Positions 10,064-18,695 of a DNA stretch of 49,694 nucleotides are shown here, piece by piece. The position numbers and the translations under genes are program-made. The notes beneath the pieces were generated by a model, which did no database searches, was not told where the DNA came from, and saw only the letters and a program-made list of their open reading frames with translations. Source of the stretch: Bacteroidales bacterium. Lineage in GTDB: Bacteria > Bacteroidota > Bacteroidia > Bacteroidales > FEN-979. Every line of letters begins with the position of its first letter. Within the stretch, counting starts at the first letter, position 1. Where the stretch lies: positions 1 to 49,694 of the forward strand of contig JAUXWT010000073.1 of assembly GCA_030681475.1 (NCBI GenBank), given 5' to 3'.

Positions 10064-10510
10064 CTATTCCAGATCGTGGTCGACCGGACGGGCGGCAACA
10101 TTATTTGTTACCACCTGAACCAGCTTAGCTTCTATGCTCAGCGTGGCGTGAGGCACGCTGCGAAGCCGGTCTGCCGGAATAAGTTTACCTGTAACGCGGC
10201 AAATCCCGTAGGTCTTGTTTTCAATTCTGATCAAGGCATTCTCAAGCGATTTGATAAATTTCTCCTGACGAGCGGCAAACTTGCTGTTCTCTTCCTTTGA
10301 AAACACCTGATAACCCTCCTCAAGGACCTTGAACGTAGGGGATGTGTCGCTGATATCATGCTCATTACCATTTGTATAAGATTCCGTCAGCAACTTCAGG
10401 TCGTGATGTGCCTTTTCAATTTTCTTCTTAATAATTCCTTTGAATTCCTCAAGTTCATCATCAGAATACCGGTTCTTTTCCATCTGTGTTGTTCCTGTTG
10501 CTTTTTTCAT
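10064..10510 (-). CDS. DksA/TraR-family protein with reduced zinc finger
   Basis: A 148-residue cytoplasmic protein: a coiled-coil stem (about 15-105), then the conserved DksA_TraR segment with YGICRVTGKLIP and RLRSVPHATLSIEA. Of the four zinc-binding cysteines of E. coli DksA only the one in YGIC remains, a condition common to this Bacteroidetes group. It may act in the secondary channel of RNA polymerase in the stringent response. An internal ATG (residue 10, MEKNRYSDDELEEF) is an alternative start. It sits between ileS and lspA and is probably cotranscribed with both. Confidence 0.88.
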   Translation of the reverse strand: MKKATGTTQMEKNRYSDDELEEFKGIIKKKIEKAHHDLKLLTESYTNGNEHDISDTSPTFKVLEEGYQVFSKEENSKFAARQEKFIKSLENALIRIENKTYGICRVTGKLIPADRLRSVPHATLSIEAKLVQVVTNNVAARPVDHDLE

Positions 10511-10522
10511 GGTTCGAGTGTG

Positions 10523-13500
10523 TTAGTCAACCTTATTAATTTCAATGAATGTTGAAATTCTATCTGTGATTTCAATGGGTGTTCTTACATTATTATTTAT
10601 TTCAGTGACAATTTCGAATGACTGAGCCAATATTTCCGAGCAAATATAGGTAATATTTCGATGCAACGCCTCGTCAATCTCCGTGTGAGACTGTAATTTA
10701 ACAGTAATTTTATCTGTTACACCGAATCCCTGATCCTTTCGCAGGTTCTGTATCCTGTTGATCACTTCGCGGGCGAGTCCCTCCTGCACGAGTTCGGGGG
10801 TGAGGGTGATGTCGAGGGCCACGGTCAGCGATCCCATGCTGACAACCTGCCATCCCGGGATATCTTCCGAAAGGATCTCAACGTCATCAAGCATCAATTC
10901 AACCGGCTGGTTGTCAACCTGAATGGTCAGCCGGCCTTCGCTTTCAAGGGTACTGATCTGTTGCTGCGTGATCGACGTCACTTCAGCGGCCAACTGTTTC
11001 ATCAACTTGCCATAGCGGGGGCCGAGTTTTTTAAAGTCGGGCTTCACCTTTTTTACAAGGATGCCTGCCGTGTCGGTAATGTATTCCAGTTCCTTTACGT
11101 TTACTTCGGAAAGGATAAGGTTCTTCACTGCATCAATCTGTGCGGTAAGTCGTTCATTCATGACCGGGATCATCACCTTGTTAAGTGGTTGCCGAACCCG
11201 GATTTTGGTCGATTTCCTGATGGATAAGACCATCGAGGCGATCTTTTGCGCCAATTCCATGCGCTCTTCAAGGTCTTTGTCGATCATTGAAAGATCGGCT
11301 TCAGGGAATGGTGTGAGGTGTACTGAATCAACCTGGTGTTTGCCGGTCACGCGGTTAAGGTCAACGAATAGCCTTTCGGCAAAGAAGGGGGCGATGGGCG
11401 CCGACAATTGTGCAATGACATCAAGGCAATGATAAAGCGTCTGGTAGGCCGATATTTTATCCGGGGAATAATCTCCTTTCCAGAATCGGCGGCGCGAAAG
11501 GCGCACATACCAGTTGCTGAGGTGGGCATCCACAAAATCGGAGATGGCGCGGCCTGCCCTTGTTGGTTCATAATCGCCATAGCTGTCATCTGCCAGGCGT
11601 ATCAGGGAGTTCAGCTCTGACAGTATCCAGCGGTCGATCTCCGGACGTTGACTAAAAGCGATTTCAGGTTCGCTGTAATCAAAGCCGTCAATATTGGCAT
11701 ATAAGGCAAAAAAGGCATAGGTGTTGTAAAGGGTCCCGAAAAATTTGCGCCTGATCTCCTCGATACCCTCCAGGTCGAATTTCAGGTTATCCCATGGCTG
11801 CGAATTGGTGAGCAGGTACCAGCGGGTGGCATCGGGGCCGTATTTATTGATGGTTTCAAACGGATCTACTGCATTTCCAAGGCGCTTTGACATCTTATTC
11901 CCGCTTTTGTCGAGCACCAGTCCGTTGGAGACACAGGTCTTGTAGGCAACGCTGCCAAAGAGCATCACTGCAATGGCATGAAGGGTGTAGAACCATCCCC
12001 GGGTCTGGTCCACCCCTTCGGCGATGAAATCGGCCGGGAAATAGCTTTCCAGTTCACGGGTCTGCTCAAAGGGATAATGATATTGGGCATAAGGCATGGC
12101 GCCTGAATCGAACCATACATCGATCAGGTCAGCTTCGCGGTACATGGCCTCACCTTCGTCGGAGATCAGGATAATATCATCAACAAACGGGCGGTGCAGG
12201 TCAAAGGAATGATAGTTCTCATCTGTTGTCGAAAGCGGATCATATTGTTCAAGCGGGTTCGACTTCATCAGGCCGGCTGCCACCGCTTTGCCGATCTCCT
12301 CTTTTAACTGCGCCACGGAGCTGATGCATATCTCCTTTTTTGCATCCGAAGTTCGCCAGATCGGCAAAGGTGTACCCCAGAATCGGCTTCGCGAAAGGTT
12401 CCAGTCAACCAGGTTTTCGAGCCAGTTGCCAAAACGCCCCGTACCTGTTGATTCAGGTTTCCAGTTGATGGTTTTGTTGAGTGCGATCATCTCATCCTTG
12501 AAGGCCGTAGTGCGTATAAACCAGGAATCGAGCGGATAATACAAAATGGGTTTATCGGTACGCCAGCAATGCGGATAAGAGTGTTCGTACTTCTCCGTTT
12601 TGAAGGCTTTATTTTCGTGTTTCAGCTTGACGATGATATCGATATCTACGGGGAGGCAATTGCCGGCCATAAAATCGGCATCGTATTCGGGCTTTACATA
12701 GCGACCGGCAAATTCGCCCATCTGCTGTGTGAACCTTCCCATTTTGTCGACAAGCGTAAGTGAACCTAATCCATACTGCCTGCCTACCCGGAAATCGTCG
12801 GCGCCAAAGCTCGGGGCGATGTGAACGATGCCGGTACCATCTTCGGTGGTCACAAAATCGCCTAAAACGATGCGAAACGGGTCACCATCTTCGGGCCGGG
12901 CAAATGGAAGCAGTTGTTCAAAGCGAATGCCTTCAAAATCCTTTCCCTTGAATTCCGCCGTTACCTGGTAAGGGATCTGTTTATCGCCTTCATGGTAACT
13001 TTCCATTTCAAGCTGGCTGTTCTTCTCAGGGAAATACTGATGTAACATATCTTTGGCGAGCACGACAGTTTGTTCTGTAAAGGTATATGGGTTGAACGTT
13101 TTAACAAGCACGTAGGTGATGTTCTTTCCCATGGCAAGTCCGGTGTTCGACGGCAGTGTCCATGGGGTGGTGGTCCATGCAAGGATGTAAAGTTCGCCGA
13201 ACAGATCGCTGTACAGGAACTCTGACTGCTGGTTGCGGATCACTTTAAACTGTGCCACCACCGTATTGTCCTTCACCATCTTGTAGGTGCCGGGCTGGTT
13301 CAGTTCGTGCGTGCTCAGACCGGTTCCCGCAGCAGGGGAATAGGGCTGAATGGTGTATCCCTTGTATATCAGCCCTTTTTCGTACAATTTTCCCAGGAGG
13401 TACCAGACACTTTCGATGTATTTGTTTTCGTAGGTGATATAAGGATCGTCGAGGTTCAGCCAGTATCCCATCCGGATGGTCAGGTCGTCCCAAAGGTCTT

Positions 13501-13888
13501 TGTACTTCATCACCTCGGTGCGGCACTCCCTGTTATAATCCTCGATGGAGATCGATTTCCCGATATCCTCCTTGGTAATCCCCAGTTTTTTCTCCACGCC
13601 GATCTCGATGGGCAGCCCGTGCGTATCCCAGCCCGCCTTGCGACTCACATAAAATCCCTTCATGGTCTTGTACCGGCAGAAAATATCCTTGATGGCCCTG
13701 GCCATTACATGGTGGATGCCCGGGATGCCATTGGCAGAAGGTGGACCTTCGTAGAAAACATACGGGGGCTTGCCTTCGGTCATTTTAAGACTCTTCTCAA
13801 AGGTGCCGTGTTTCTCCCAATAGGACTGGATTTCATCGCCAATCCTGGTGAGGTCGAGGTTTTTATATTCAGCGTATCGTTTGCCCAT
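10523..13888 (-). CDS. ileS: Isoleucyl-tRNA synthetase
   Basis: Class I aminoacyl-tRNA synthetase of about 1121 residues that charges tRNA-Ile and edits valine. The HIGH-type motif is GIHH at 57-60 and the KMSKR loop is at 665-669. Between them lies the CP1 editing insert (TTPWTLPSNTGLAMG). The long C-terminal part has a helical anticodon-binding domain and an extra DUF5915-like tail instead of a zinc finger, as in the IleS2/eukaryote-like type, which is often mupirocin-tolerant. I choose the ATG at 13888 (MGKRYAEYKNLDL, preceded by aaagag) over the in-frame one at 13936. A -7 box TAATTTTG lies at 13976-13969. Confidence 0.96.
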   Translation of the reverse strand: MGKRYAEYKNLDLTRIGDEIQSYWEKHGTFEKSLKMTEGKPPYVFYEGPPSANGIPGIHHVMARAIKDIFCRYKTMKGFYVSRKAGWDTHGLPIEIGVEKKLGITKEDIGKSISIEDYNRECRTEVMKYKDLWDDLTIRMGYWLNLDDPYITYENKYIESVWYLLGKLYEKGLIYKGYTIQPYSPAAGTGLSTHELNQPGTYKMVKDNTVVAQFKVIRNQQSEFLYSDLFGELYILAWTTTPWTLPSNTGLAMGKNITYVLVKTFNPYTFTEQTVVLAKDMLHQYFPEKNSQLEMESYHEGDKQIPYQVTAEFKGKDFEGIRFEQLLPFARPEDGDPFRIVLGDFVTTEDGTGIVHIAPSFGADDFRVGRQYGLGSLTLVDKMGRFTQQMGEFAGRYVKPEYDADFMAGNCLPVDIDIIVKLKHENKAFKTEKYEHSYPHCWRTDKPILYYPLDSWFIRTTAFKDEMIALNKTINWKPESTGTGRFGNWLENLVDWNLSRSRFWGTPLPIWRTSDAKKEICISSVAQLKEEIGKAVAAGLMKSNPLEQYDPLSTTDENYHSFDLHRPFVDDIILISDEGEAMYREADLIDVWFDSGAMPYAQYHYPFEQTRELESYFPADFIAEGVDQTRGWFYTLHAIAVMLFGSVAYKTCVSNGLVLDKSGNKMSKRLGNAVDPFETINKYGPDATRWYLLTNSQPWDNLKFDLEGIEEIRRKFFGTLYNTYAFFALYANIDGFDYSEPEIAFSQRPEIDRWILSELNSLIRLADDSYGDYEPTRAGRAISDFVDAHLSNWYVRLSRRRFWKGDYSPDKISAYQTLYHCLDVIAQLSAPIAPFFAERLFVDLNRVTGKHQVDSVHLTPFPEADLSMIDKDLEERMELAQKIASMVLSIRKSTKIRVRQPLNKVMIPVMNERLTAQIDAVKNLILSEVNVKELEYITDTAGILVKKVKPDFKKLGPRYGKLMKQLAAEVTSITQQQISTLESEGRLTIQVDNQPVELMLDDVEILSEDIPGWQVVSMGSLTVALDITLTPELVQEGLAREVINRIQNLRKDQGFGVTDKITVKLQSHTEIDEALHRNITYICSEILAQSFEIVTEINNNVRTPIEITDRISTFIEINKVD

Positions 13889-14106
13889 CGTTACTCTTTC
13901 ATCATGCCGGCCGGTAAGTTTCAATTGGCCAGTCAACCAATTCCGGGGCTATGCCCGGAAAAGGTGTGCAAAATTACGAAAAAAACAACAATCCAGCTAT
14001 ATCGCATGACATAATGGCTAAATCTTAGCCAAAAAGAATTCAAATTCAGGACAAATTATCCAGTCAAATGTAATTAGAATACAAATTAACTGTATATTTG
14101 CTCATT

Positions 14107-15366
14107 ATGTGGGAAAATTTACAGGTAAAAAGAATGATCTCTCACCTTCTGCCTGGTGTTGAGGATCATCAAATTCTGCTTCTTACCGGAGCCAGACAGA
14201 CCGGCAAGACATCGCTGGTGAGACAGCATTATAACACATTGCCCTATTATAATCTCGATGCAATTGAATTCAGGGATCAGTTGAGTGCAATTAGTACTTT
14301 CAGTTGGGCAAGGGAGATCGGAATGGCTGTCATTGACGAGATTCAGAAAGAACCCGGCCTGTTTGACAAAATTAAATACGCATTTGATGACGGCGGATTG
14401 AAATTCTCAGTTCTTACGGGTTCTTCACAAATCCTGCTGTTGAAAAAAGTGCGTGAAACGATGGCAGGAAGGATAACATTGCGGGAACTGTTCCCTTTTA
14501 TGCTGGGAGAGTTGATCTACCCTTCAGGCAGTGATCCGGAATCAACTCTTCTCTTCAAACTAATCTCAACCCCGGAAACAGATGATATTCTTGAAGACCG
14601 GGTTTCTGTGTTGATCGGCAAGGATTGGGATCTGGCTAAAACTGCCGAGTCATGGCTCAATATCTGGGGAGGCATGGCGCCGATGATCCATATCACAACA
14701 CCCCGGAAAAAGAGATTCTGGCTCAATGATTATGCCACTGCTTATCTCGAGCGTGACCTGGCGGACCTGGCGAGCCTTCATGATCTGAAACCATTCCGGA
14801 AATTCCAGCAGATATCAGCCTTAAGGGCCGCAAATTTGCTGTCCTATAGTGAGCTGGCGAAAGATTCAGGAATTGGTATTGAGACGGCCCGGCGATACCT
14901 GGAATATCTTCGGATCTCATACCAGGCATTCCTTCTTCAACCATTTCATAAGAATCTGACAAGCAGTCTTATTAAAACACCAAAGTTGTATTGGTTTGAC
15001 AATGGTTTGCTTCGCCATCTGTCGGGTTTGGGGTTTGACCTTGACAATGGTCAGCTATATGAGAACTATATCGCTTCTGAATTTATGAAATTCATCCGAA
15101 CAACCAGGTCAGAAGCTAAACTGAGCTTCTATCGCACCAGGTCGGGCATGGAGATAGATTTTATACTGGAAACAACACATGGGTTACTTGGTTTTGAGGT
15201 AAAAAGCCGTGATACTGTAACGGCATCTGATTTTACAAACTTAAACCGCCTGGCTGAAGCGGCCTCCGCCGAATGGCTGGGGGGATTCATCATTTACCGT
15301 GGCAACAAGCTTGAACAGTTCGGGAAAAGATCCTGGGCTATCCCATCAGTCAGGCTTTTCAGTTAA
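14107..15366 (+). CDS. AAA+ ATPase with C-terminal DUF4143 (nuclease-like) domain
   Basis: A 419-residue protein of the archaeal-type ATPase/DUF4143 group common in accessory regions. It has Walker A GARQTGKT at 28-35 and Walker B MAVIDE at 73-78, then a winged-helix-like middle and a C-terminal PD-(D/E)XK-like fold with YRTRSGMEIDFILE (about 342-355) and GFEVKS near 366-371. The biological role of this family is not settled; members are often linked to mobile or defence regions. The ATG at 14107 is preferred over a TTG at 14098 because a -7 element TATATTTG covers 14093-14100, which would make the mRNA almost leaderless. Confidence 0.85.
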   Translation: MWENLQVKRMISHLLPGVEDHQILLLTGARQTGKTSLVRQHYNTLPYYNLDAIEFRDQLSAISTFSWAREIGMAVIDEIQKEPGLFDKIKYAFDDGGLKFSVLTGSSQILLLKKVRETMAGRITLRELFPFMLGELIYPSGSDPESTLLFKLISTPETDDILEDRVSVLIGKDWDLAKTAESWLNIWGGMAPMIHITTPRKKRFWLNDYATAYLERDLADLASLHDLKPFRKFQQISALRAANLLSYSELAKDSGIGIETARRYLEYLRISYQAFLLQPFHKNLTSSLIKTPKLYWFDNGLLRHLSGLGFDLDNGQLYENYIASEFMKFIRTTRSEAKLSFYRTRSGMEIDFILETTHGLLGFEVKSRDTVTASDFTNLNRLAEAASAEWLGGFIIYRGNKLEQFGKRSWAIPSVRLFS

Positions 15367-15469
15367 TCATGCCTGAGATGGTTCAATATGTTGCCTGATT
15401 CATGTAATTTTGAAGTTCATCCAAATCTCACTTCAGGTTCATCTCCTCTACCCATAACAGCATGCTAAA

Positions 15470-15925
15470 TCAATCGTTAAGATTCAGCAGTTGGGCCGAC
15501 CTGATCCATTCGAGAATGGTTATGCCGTTAGAGACCATGCCTTTATTCCCTCCATAGACCAGGAACATGTTTTCGGGATCTGCATCTGTTAGCGTTGCTC
15601 AAAAACTGAGGTTTTTGATAAAATCATTTCTGAATGTCTCACCCGATTTGATTTCAACTGCTTTTTTCTGCGTTCCGGAATCAATCAACAGATCAATCTC
15701 ATTGTTGTGGTTATCCCGCCAAAAATAGAATTTGAGATTCATTCCCTGGTTATAGTTTTCTTTGACAAGGTCGCTAATGATGTAATTTTCGTACAATTTG
15801 CATTTATGAAATTCGTATTGTACAAAACAATATATAATACTGAAAACCTGGGAGAGTTATTTAACACTTTTAACTCTTCCGGATAATTCAGCAAATCCGG
15901 GGAGCTTGGCATGTACAACACCAAT
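15470..15925 (-). pseudogene. Remnant of a DUF4143-type ATPase (C-terminal domain only)
   Basis: Minus-strand frame from about 15837 down to 15470 reads as the end of a DUF4143 protein: QYEFHKCKLYENYIISDL, then FYFWRDNHNNEIDLLID and KAVEIKSGE, the nuclease-like core. An in-frame TGA at 15601-15599 interrupts it, and the same frame continues for 42 more codons (MFLVYGGNK, NGITILEW) to a TGA at 15472-15470, as intact relatives do. Further upstream (to about 15925) scraps such as NNSPRFSVLY appear in another frame. The whole ATPase part is missing. This is a third, decayed member of the family flanking the intact ones; its upstream limit is uncertain. Confidence 0.7.
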
Positions 15926-16080
15926 GGGTTTCTGTTCCATCAGGAGTATGTTTCTAAAACCTGTTCACTTAGATTAGAAATTTTCATAGTTTTACAATCA
16001 AATAAACCCATCCCGGCCGGGGTTGAGCAGCACAAAGAAAAGTTCAGGGCGGAGAAGATACACTGGGGAAGATGGTGAAC

Positions 16081-16107
16081 AGGCGGACAGGCGGACAAGC
16101 GGACAGG
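16081..16107. repeat. Octamer array (AGGCGGAC)3
   Basis: Three units AGGCGGAC, AGGCGGAC, AAGCGGAC followed by AGG lie just downstream of hepT on the minus strand. The region 15926-16080 before it holds no gene that I can see. Confidence 0.6.
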
Positions 16108-16122
16108 ATTCGTTTCCTTCGC

Positions 16123-16458
16123 TTATGAATCAAGTAATTCTTTCACTTCCTTTTCAAGAATCTGCAAATGCCGGGTGACAATTAACCAGATCACATCAGC
16201 GGAGATCGTATCATAACCATGAATAATCCGGTTCCTGGTGTCGACAATTTTTCTCGCATCGGAAATTTTAATATCAGGGCTGAGTTTAAGAATCTTACGT
16301 AACGCTTCGCCAATGATTTCAATGTTGCGTTCCACAGCCTTGCGGCGCATAACGTCACTTTGAAATTCAGCGAAAATTTTATTGTCACGGAAAAACGAAT
16401 TAATTTCAGAAATAGCCAGGTCAATATCTTTCAGCCATTTTTTAATTTCCAGATCCAT
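16123..16458 (-). CDS. hepT: HepT-like ribonuclease toxin (HEPN family, DUF86)
   Basis: A 111-residue all-helical HEPN protein when started at the ATG at 16458 (MDLEIKKWLK); an ATG at 16482 is in frame but would overlap mntA more. The catalytic/modified motif RX4HXY is intact as R75-N-R-I-I-H80-G-Y82. In studied pairs HepT is an RNase toxin and MntA neutralises it by adding AMP units to the tyrosine of this motif. It overlaps the end of mntA by 17 bases, the usual order. The system is a mobile toxin-antitoxin module linked to genome stability or phage defence. Confidence 0.88.
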   Translation of the reverse strand: MDLEIKKWLKDIDLAISEINSFFRDNKIFAEFQSDVMRRKAVERNIEIIGEALRKILKLSPDIKISDARKIVDTRNRIIHGYDTISADVIWLIVTRHLQILEKEVKELLDS

Positions 16459-16747
16459 ATACCAGGGCTTTAGTCTGTTCAATTTGCTGCAAAAGAAATG
16501 GATTTTTTATCTCCTTTTTTTCAAGTAGATCAATAGGCCTCTTCAAGAGATCTTCAAGTGAAAATTTCAAAGCAAAATAGTGATCGGCATAATCAATTGG
16601 GTCGGCTGAATCAATATTGACAATAAAATCAATATCACTATTTTCGTTGAAGTTAGCGGTCAGCATTGAACCGAAAACATATAGGTCTTTTACTTTATTT
16701 TCTTTACAAAGTAATTTTATTTGTGTCAAATATTGATCGATATACAT
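16442..16747 (-). CDS. mntA: MntA-like nucleotidyltransferase antitoxin
   Basis: A minimal nucleotidyltransferase of 101 residues when begun at the ATG at 16747 (MYIDQYLTQIKLL); an in-frame start at 16783 adds 12 unlikely residues. The signature GSX10DXD is exact: G26-S27, ten residues, D38-I-D40, so the metal site is complete. By family knowledge it AMPylates and inactivates the HepT partner encoded directly downstream. A -7 box TATTTTTG (16770-16763) without a well-placed -33 element lies just ahead of the start. Confidence 0.88.
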   Translation of the reverse strand: MYIDQYLTQIKLLCKENKVKDLYVFGSMLTANFNENSDIDFIVNIDSADPIDYADHYFALKFSLEDLLKRPIDLLEKKEIKNPFLLQQIEQTKALVYGSGN

Positions 16748-16866
16748 GTTTTTCGTTTTTGACAAAAATACGAAAAAAGTCAAAGAAAGACCTTATACCG
16801 TATACAAAACAACCAATTTCACGGGTGATTTTTTGTGTTTAGAATAATCTCACTAATTAAAAATGG

Positions 16867-17193
16867 TTACTTTATCCTGATGATAAACCATGGAACAACC
16901 ATATACTTCCCATCAGAATTTACAGCGGTAATATTTTCGAAAAAAAGCACCTTTCCTGGATGGAGGTCTTCAATCAGTGATCTGATCTCCGGTGTCAAAG
17001 CATCGCCCGTGCAATTAAACTGAATGGCCGTGCCATCGACGATGGTGGTCAGGGAATAGAAGATAACCTGACAATCAGCACCTTCGATTTTGAGCACCTC
17101 GGCGTCAACAAGTTTTTCCCTGGCAATGATCTGCGAAACACATGCGTTGATCGCGCTGGCAGGGACAACTATTTCGGTTTTGTGGTCACTCAT
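16867..17193 (-). CDS. Free-standing GldM C-terminal-domain-like protein
   Basis: A 108-residue protein when started at the ATG at 17193 (MSDHKTEIVVP); an ATG at 17241 would add 16 residues. The second half follows the pattern of the last periplasmic domain of the T9SS/gliding motor protein GldM: LTPEIRSLIEDLHPGKVLFFENITA, given here in pieces as LTPEIRSLIEDLHPG and VLFFENITAVNSDGK, then a final beta strand. The first half fits the preceding strands of that domain (INACVSQIIAREKL). There is no signal peptide or membrane helix. The relation is judged by eye; the function is unknown. Confidence 0.6.
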   Translation of the reverse strand: MSDHKTEIVVPASAINACVSQIIAREKLVDAEVLKIEGADCQVIFYSLTTIVDGTAIQFNCTGDALTPEIRSLIEDLHPGKVLFFENITAVNSDGKYMVVPWFIIRIK

Positions 17194-17410
17194 TGGAATG
17201 GGGGTTTTCCGCAAGTACGAATATACCGCCTGAATAACCATACTTTACCAAACGATCTATTCGCAGATGCAAGGCGGACATATTGATTAGGAATGAACTT
17301 AAAGTTCAGGGTTTTGGGTTGATAATACGGCAGGGTCGGATTAATATCCCTGGTTGTCCGGGGGTTATCCCCCTGGTATCAGAAAACCAAAAAGGGAGAA
17401 GATTATCAGC

Positions 17411-17461
17411 TTTGTTGTTTCAATACAATATTTTTTGCTTATTTTTGTTGTTTCAATACAA
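17411..17461 (+). promoter_or_regulatory. Two 18-bp direct repeats over the promoter of the AAA+ ATPase gene
   Basis: The sequence TTTGTTGTTTCAATACAA occurs exactly at 17411-17428 and again at 17444-17461, 33 bases apart. Each copy has the short inverted ends TTGT/ACAA. A -7 box TATTTTTG (17440-17447) overlaps the second copy, which ends five bases before the ATG at 17467. The layout suggests an operator pair; binding protein unknown. Confidence 0.55.
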
Positions 17462-17466
17462 CAGTG

Positions 17467-18660
17467 ATGGAATATTTGTTCGAACTCTCTGATAATCTGC
17501 TGAAATCATCACGTCAGGATTTCAAGCGGTATCTGTTTTCGCAAATCCCCGCAGATCAGCGACTGGTGATCATTAAAGGAGCGAGGGGAACGGGAAAAAC
17601 AACCCTTCTATTGCAACTGATGAAGTCGTTAAAGATTGAACATCATGAAAAACTCTATGTCAGCCTGGATAACATTTATTTTCTTGAACACAAACTTTTC
17701 GAGATCGCAGACAGGTTCCGCAAACAGGGAGGAAAATATCTGTTCCTCGATGAAGTCCACCGTTACCCGGGATGGGCGCTGGAGATAAAGAATATTTATG
17801 ACCATTTTCAGGACTTGCACATTGTTGGAACCGGGTCGTCAGCGCTGAACATTCACAAAGGAGAGGCGGATCTAAGCCGCCGTGCCCTGATGTTCAGACT
17901 GAACGAACTATCCATCCGCGAATTTCTTGATCTTTCTTTTTCCGGCCGGAATAATATTTTCTCTTTTTCAGAGATCCTCAGTCATCATCGTGAAATCAGT
18001 CTGGAAATTATTGATAAAAATAAACCCCTCAGAATATTTCGGGACTATCTTCGTTATGGCGCTTACCCATATTTTCTGGAAGGAGTTGAGTATTATCATG
18101 AAAGGTTAAGAGCAGGGATCAACACCATCCTGGAATCTGATCTTCCTTCGCTCGAAAACATATCTTATCATTCTACGGTACAGATCAAAAAACTTTTGTT
18201 CATTCTTTCTGAATCGGTTCCATTCACACCGAATATTTCGGAACTCGGCCGCAAAATGGGAATCAGCAGGGATGTTATATTGCGATACCTTTATCTGCTT
18301 GAAAAAGCAGAACTTATATTTCAGTTGCGGAGAGAAACAAGGGGTATCAGCTACTTGAGCAAACCAGAAAAATTATATCTTCATAACCCGAATATCTCTT
18401 TTGCATTATCGCCGCAAAGGCCTGATATCGGGAACCTCCGTGAAACTTTCATGCTGAATCAATTATCGGTTAAACATGATGTTACCTGGACTGCGAATGG
18501 AGATTTCTGTATTGATAATAAATATATTCTTGAGGTAGGTGGAAAGAAAAAAACCAAAAATCAGATCGACGGGATTCCATACAGTTTTATCGCGGCGGAT
18601 GATATCGAAACCGGCTTTGGGAATAAGATCCCGCTGTGGTTGTTTGGATTTTTGTATTAA
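17467..18660 (+). CDS. AAA+ ATPase of the DUF4143-associated group
   Basis: A 397-residue ATPase with Walker A GARGTGKT at 38-45 and Walker B YLFLDE at 91-96, followed by a winged-helix-like segment (about 240-290, ISRDVILRYLYLLEKAE) and a C-terminal domain ending with ILEVGGKKKTKNQIDG, a DUF4143-like nuclease fold with a reduced acidic core. It is only distantly similar to the ATPase at 14107. A GTG at 17464 is also in frame; the ATG is preferred. The start is preceded by two perfect 18-bp repeats, suggesting its own control. The cellular role of the family is unknown. Confidence 0.82.
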   Translation: MEYLFELSDNLLKSSRQDFKRYLFSQIPADQRLVIIKGARGTGKTTLLLQLMKSLKIEHHEKLYVSLDNIYFLEHKLFEIADRFRKQGGKYLFLDEVHRYPGWALEIKNIYDHFQDLHIVGTGSSALNIHKGEADLSRRALMFRLNELSIREFLDLSFSGRNNIFSFSEILSHHREISLEIIDKNKPLRIFRDYLRYGAYPYFLEGVEYYHERLRAGINTILESDLPSLENISYHSTVQIKKLLFILSESVPFTPNISELGRKMGISRDVILRYLYLLEKAELIFQLRRETRGISYLSKPEKLYLHNPNISFALSPQRPDIGNLRETFMLNQLSVKHDVTWTANGDFCIDNKYILEVGGKKKTKNQIDGIPYSFIAADDIETGFGNKIPLWLFGFLY

Positions 18661-18695
18661 AAGTTTAAACACCTCACTTCAACCATTCTTTCCCC

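Noticed and set aside
10064-10510. Loss of zinc cysteines in the DksA-like protein as a damaged gene
   Set aside because: Proteins of this Bacteroidetes subgroup generally have only one of the four cysteines, and the rest of the sequence is well conserved.
13307-14014. A 235-codon open frame on the plus strand
   Set aside because: It lies opposite the first part of ileS, whose motifs are clear; the plus-strand protein has no signal, motif or promoter. It is a shadow of ileS codon use.
14107-18660. The accessory patch as a complete, named defence system
   Set aside because: Only the MntA/HepT pair is a recognisable system. The ATPases and the GldM-like protein are on different strands with separate promoters, so they do not form one operon.
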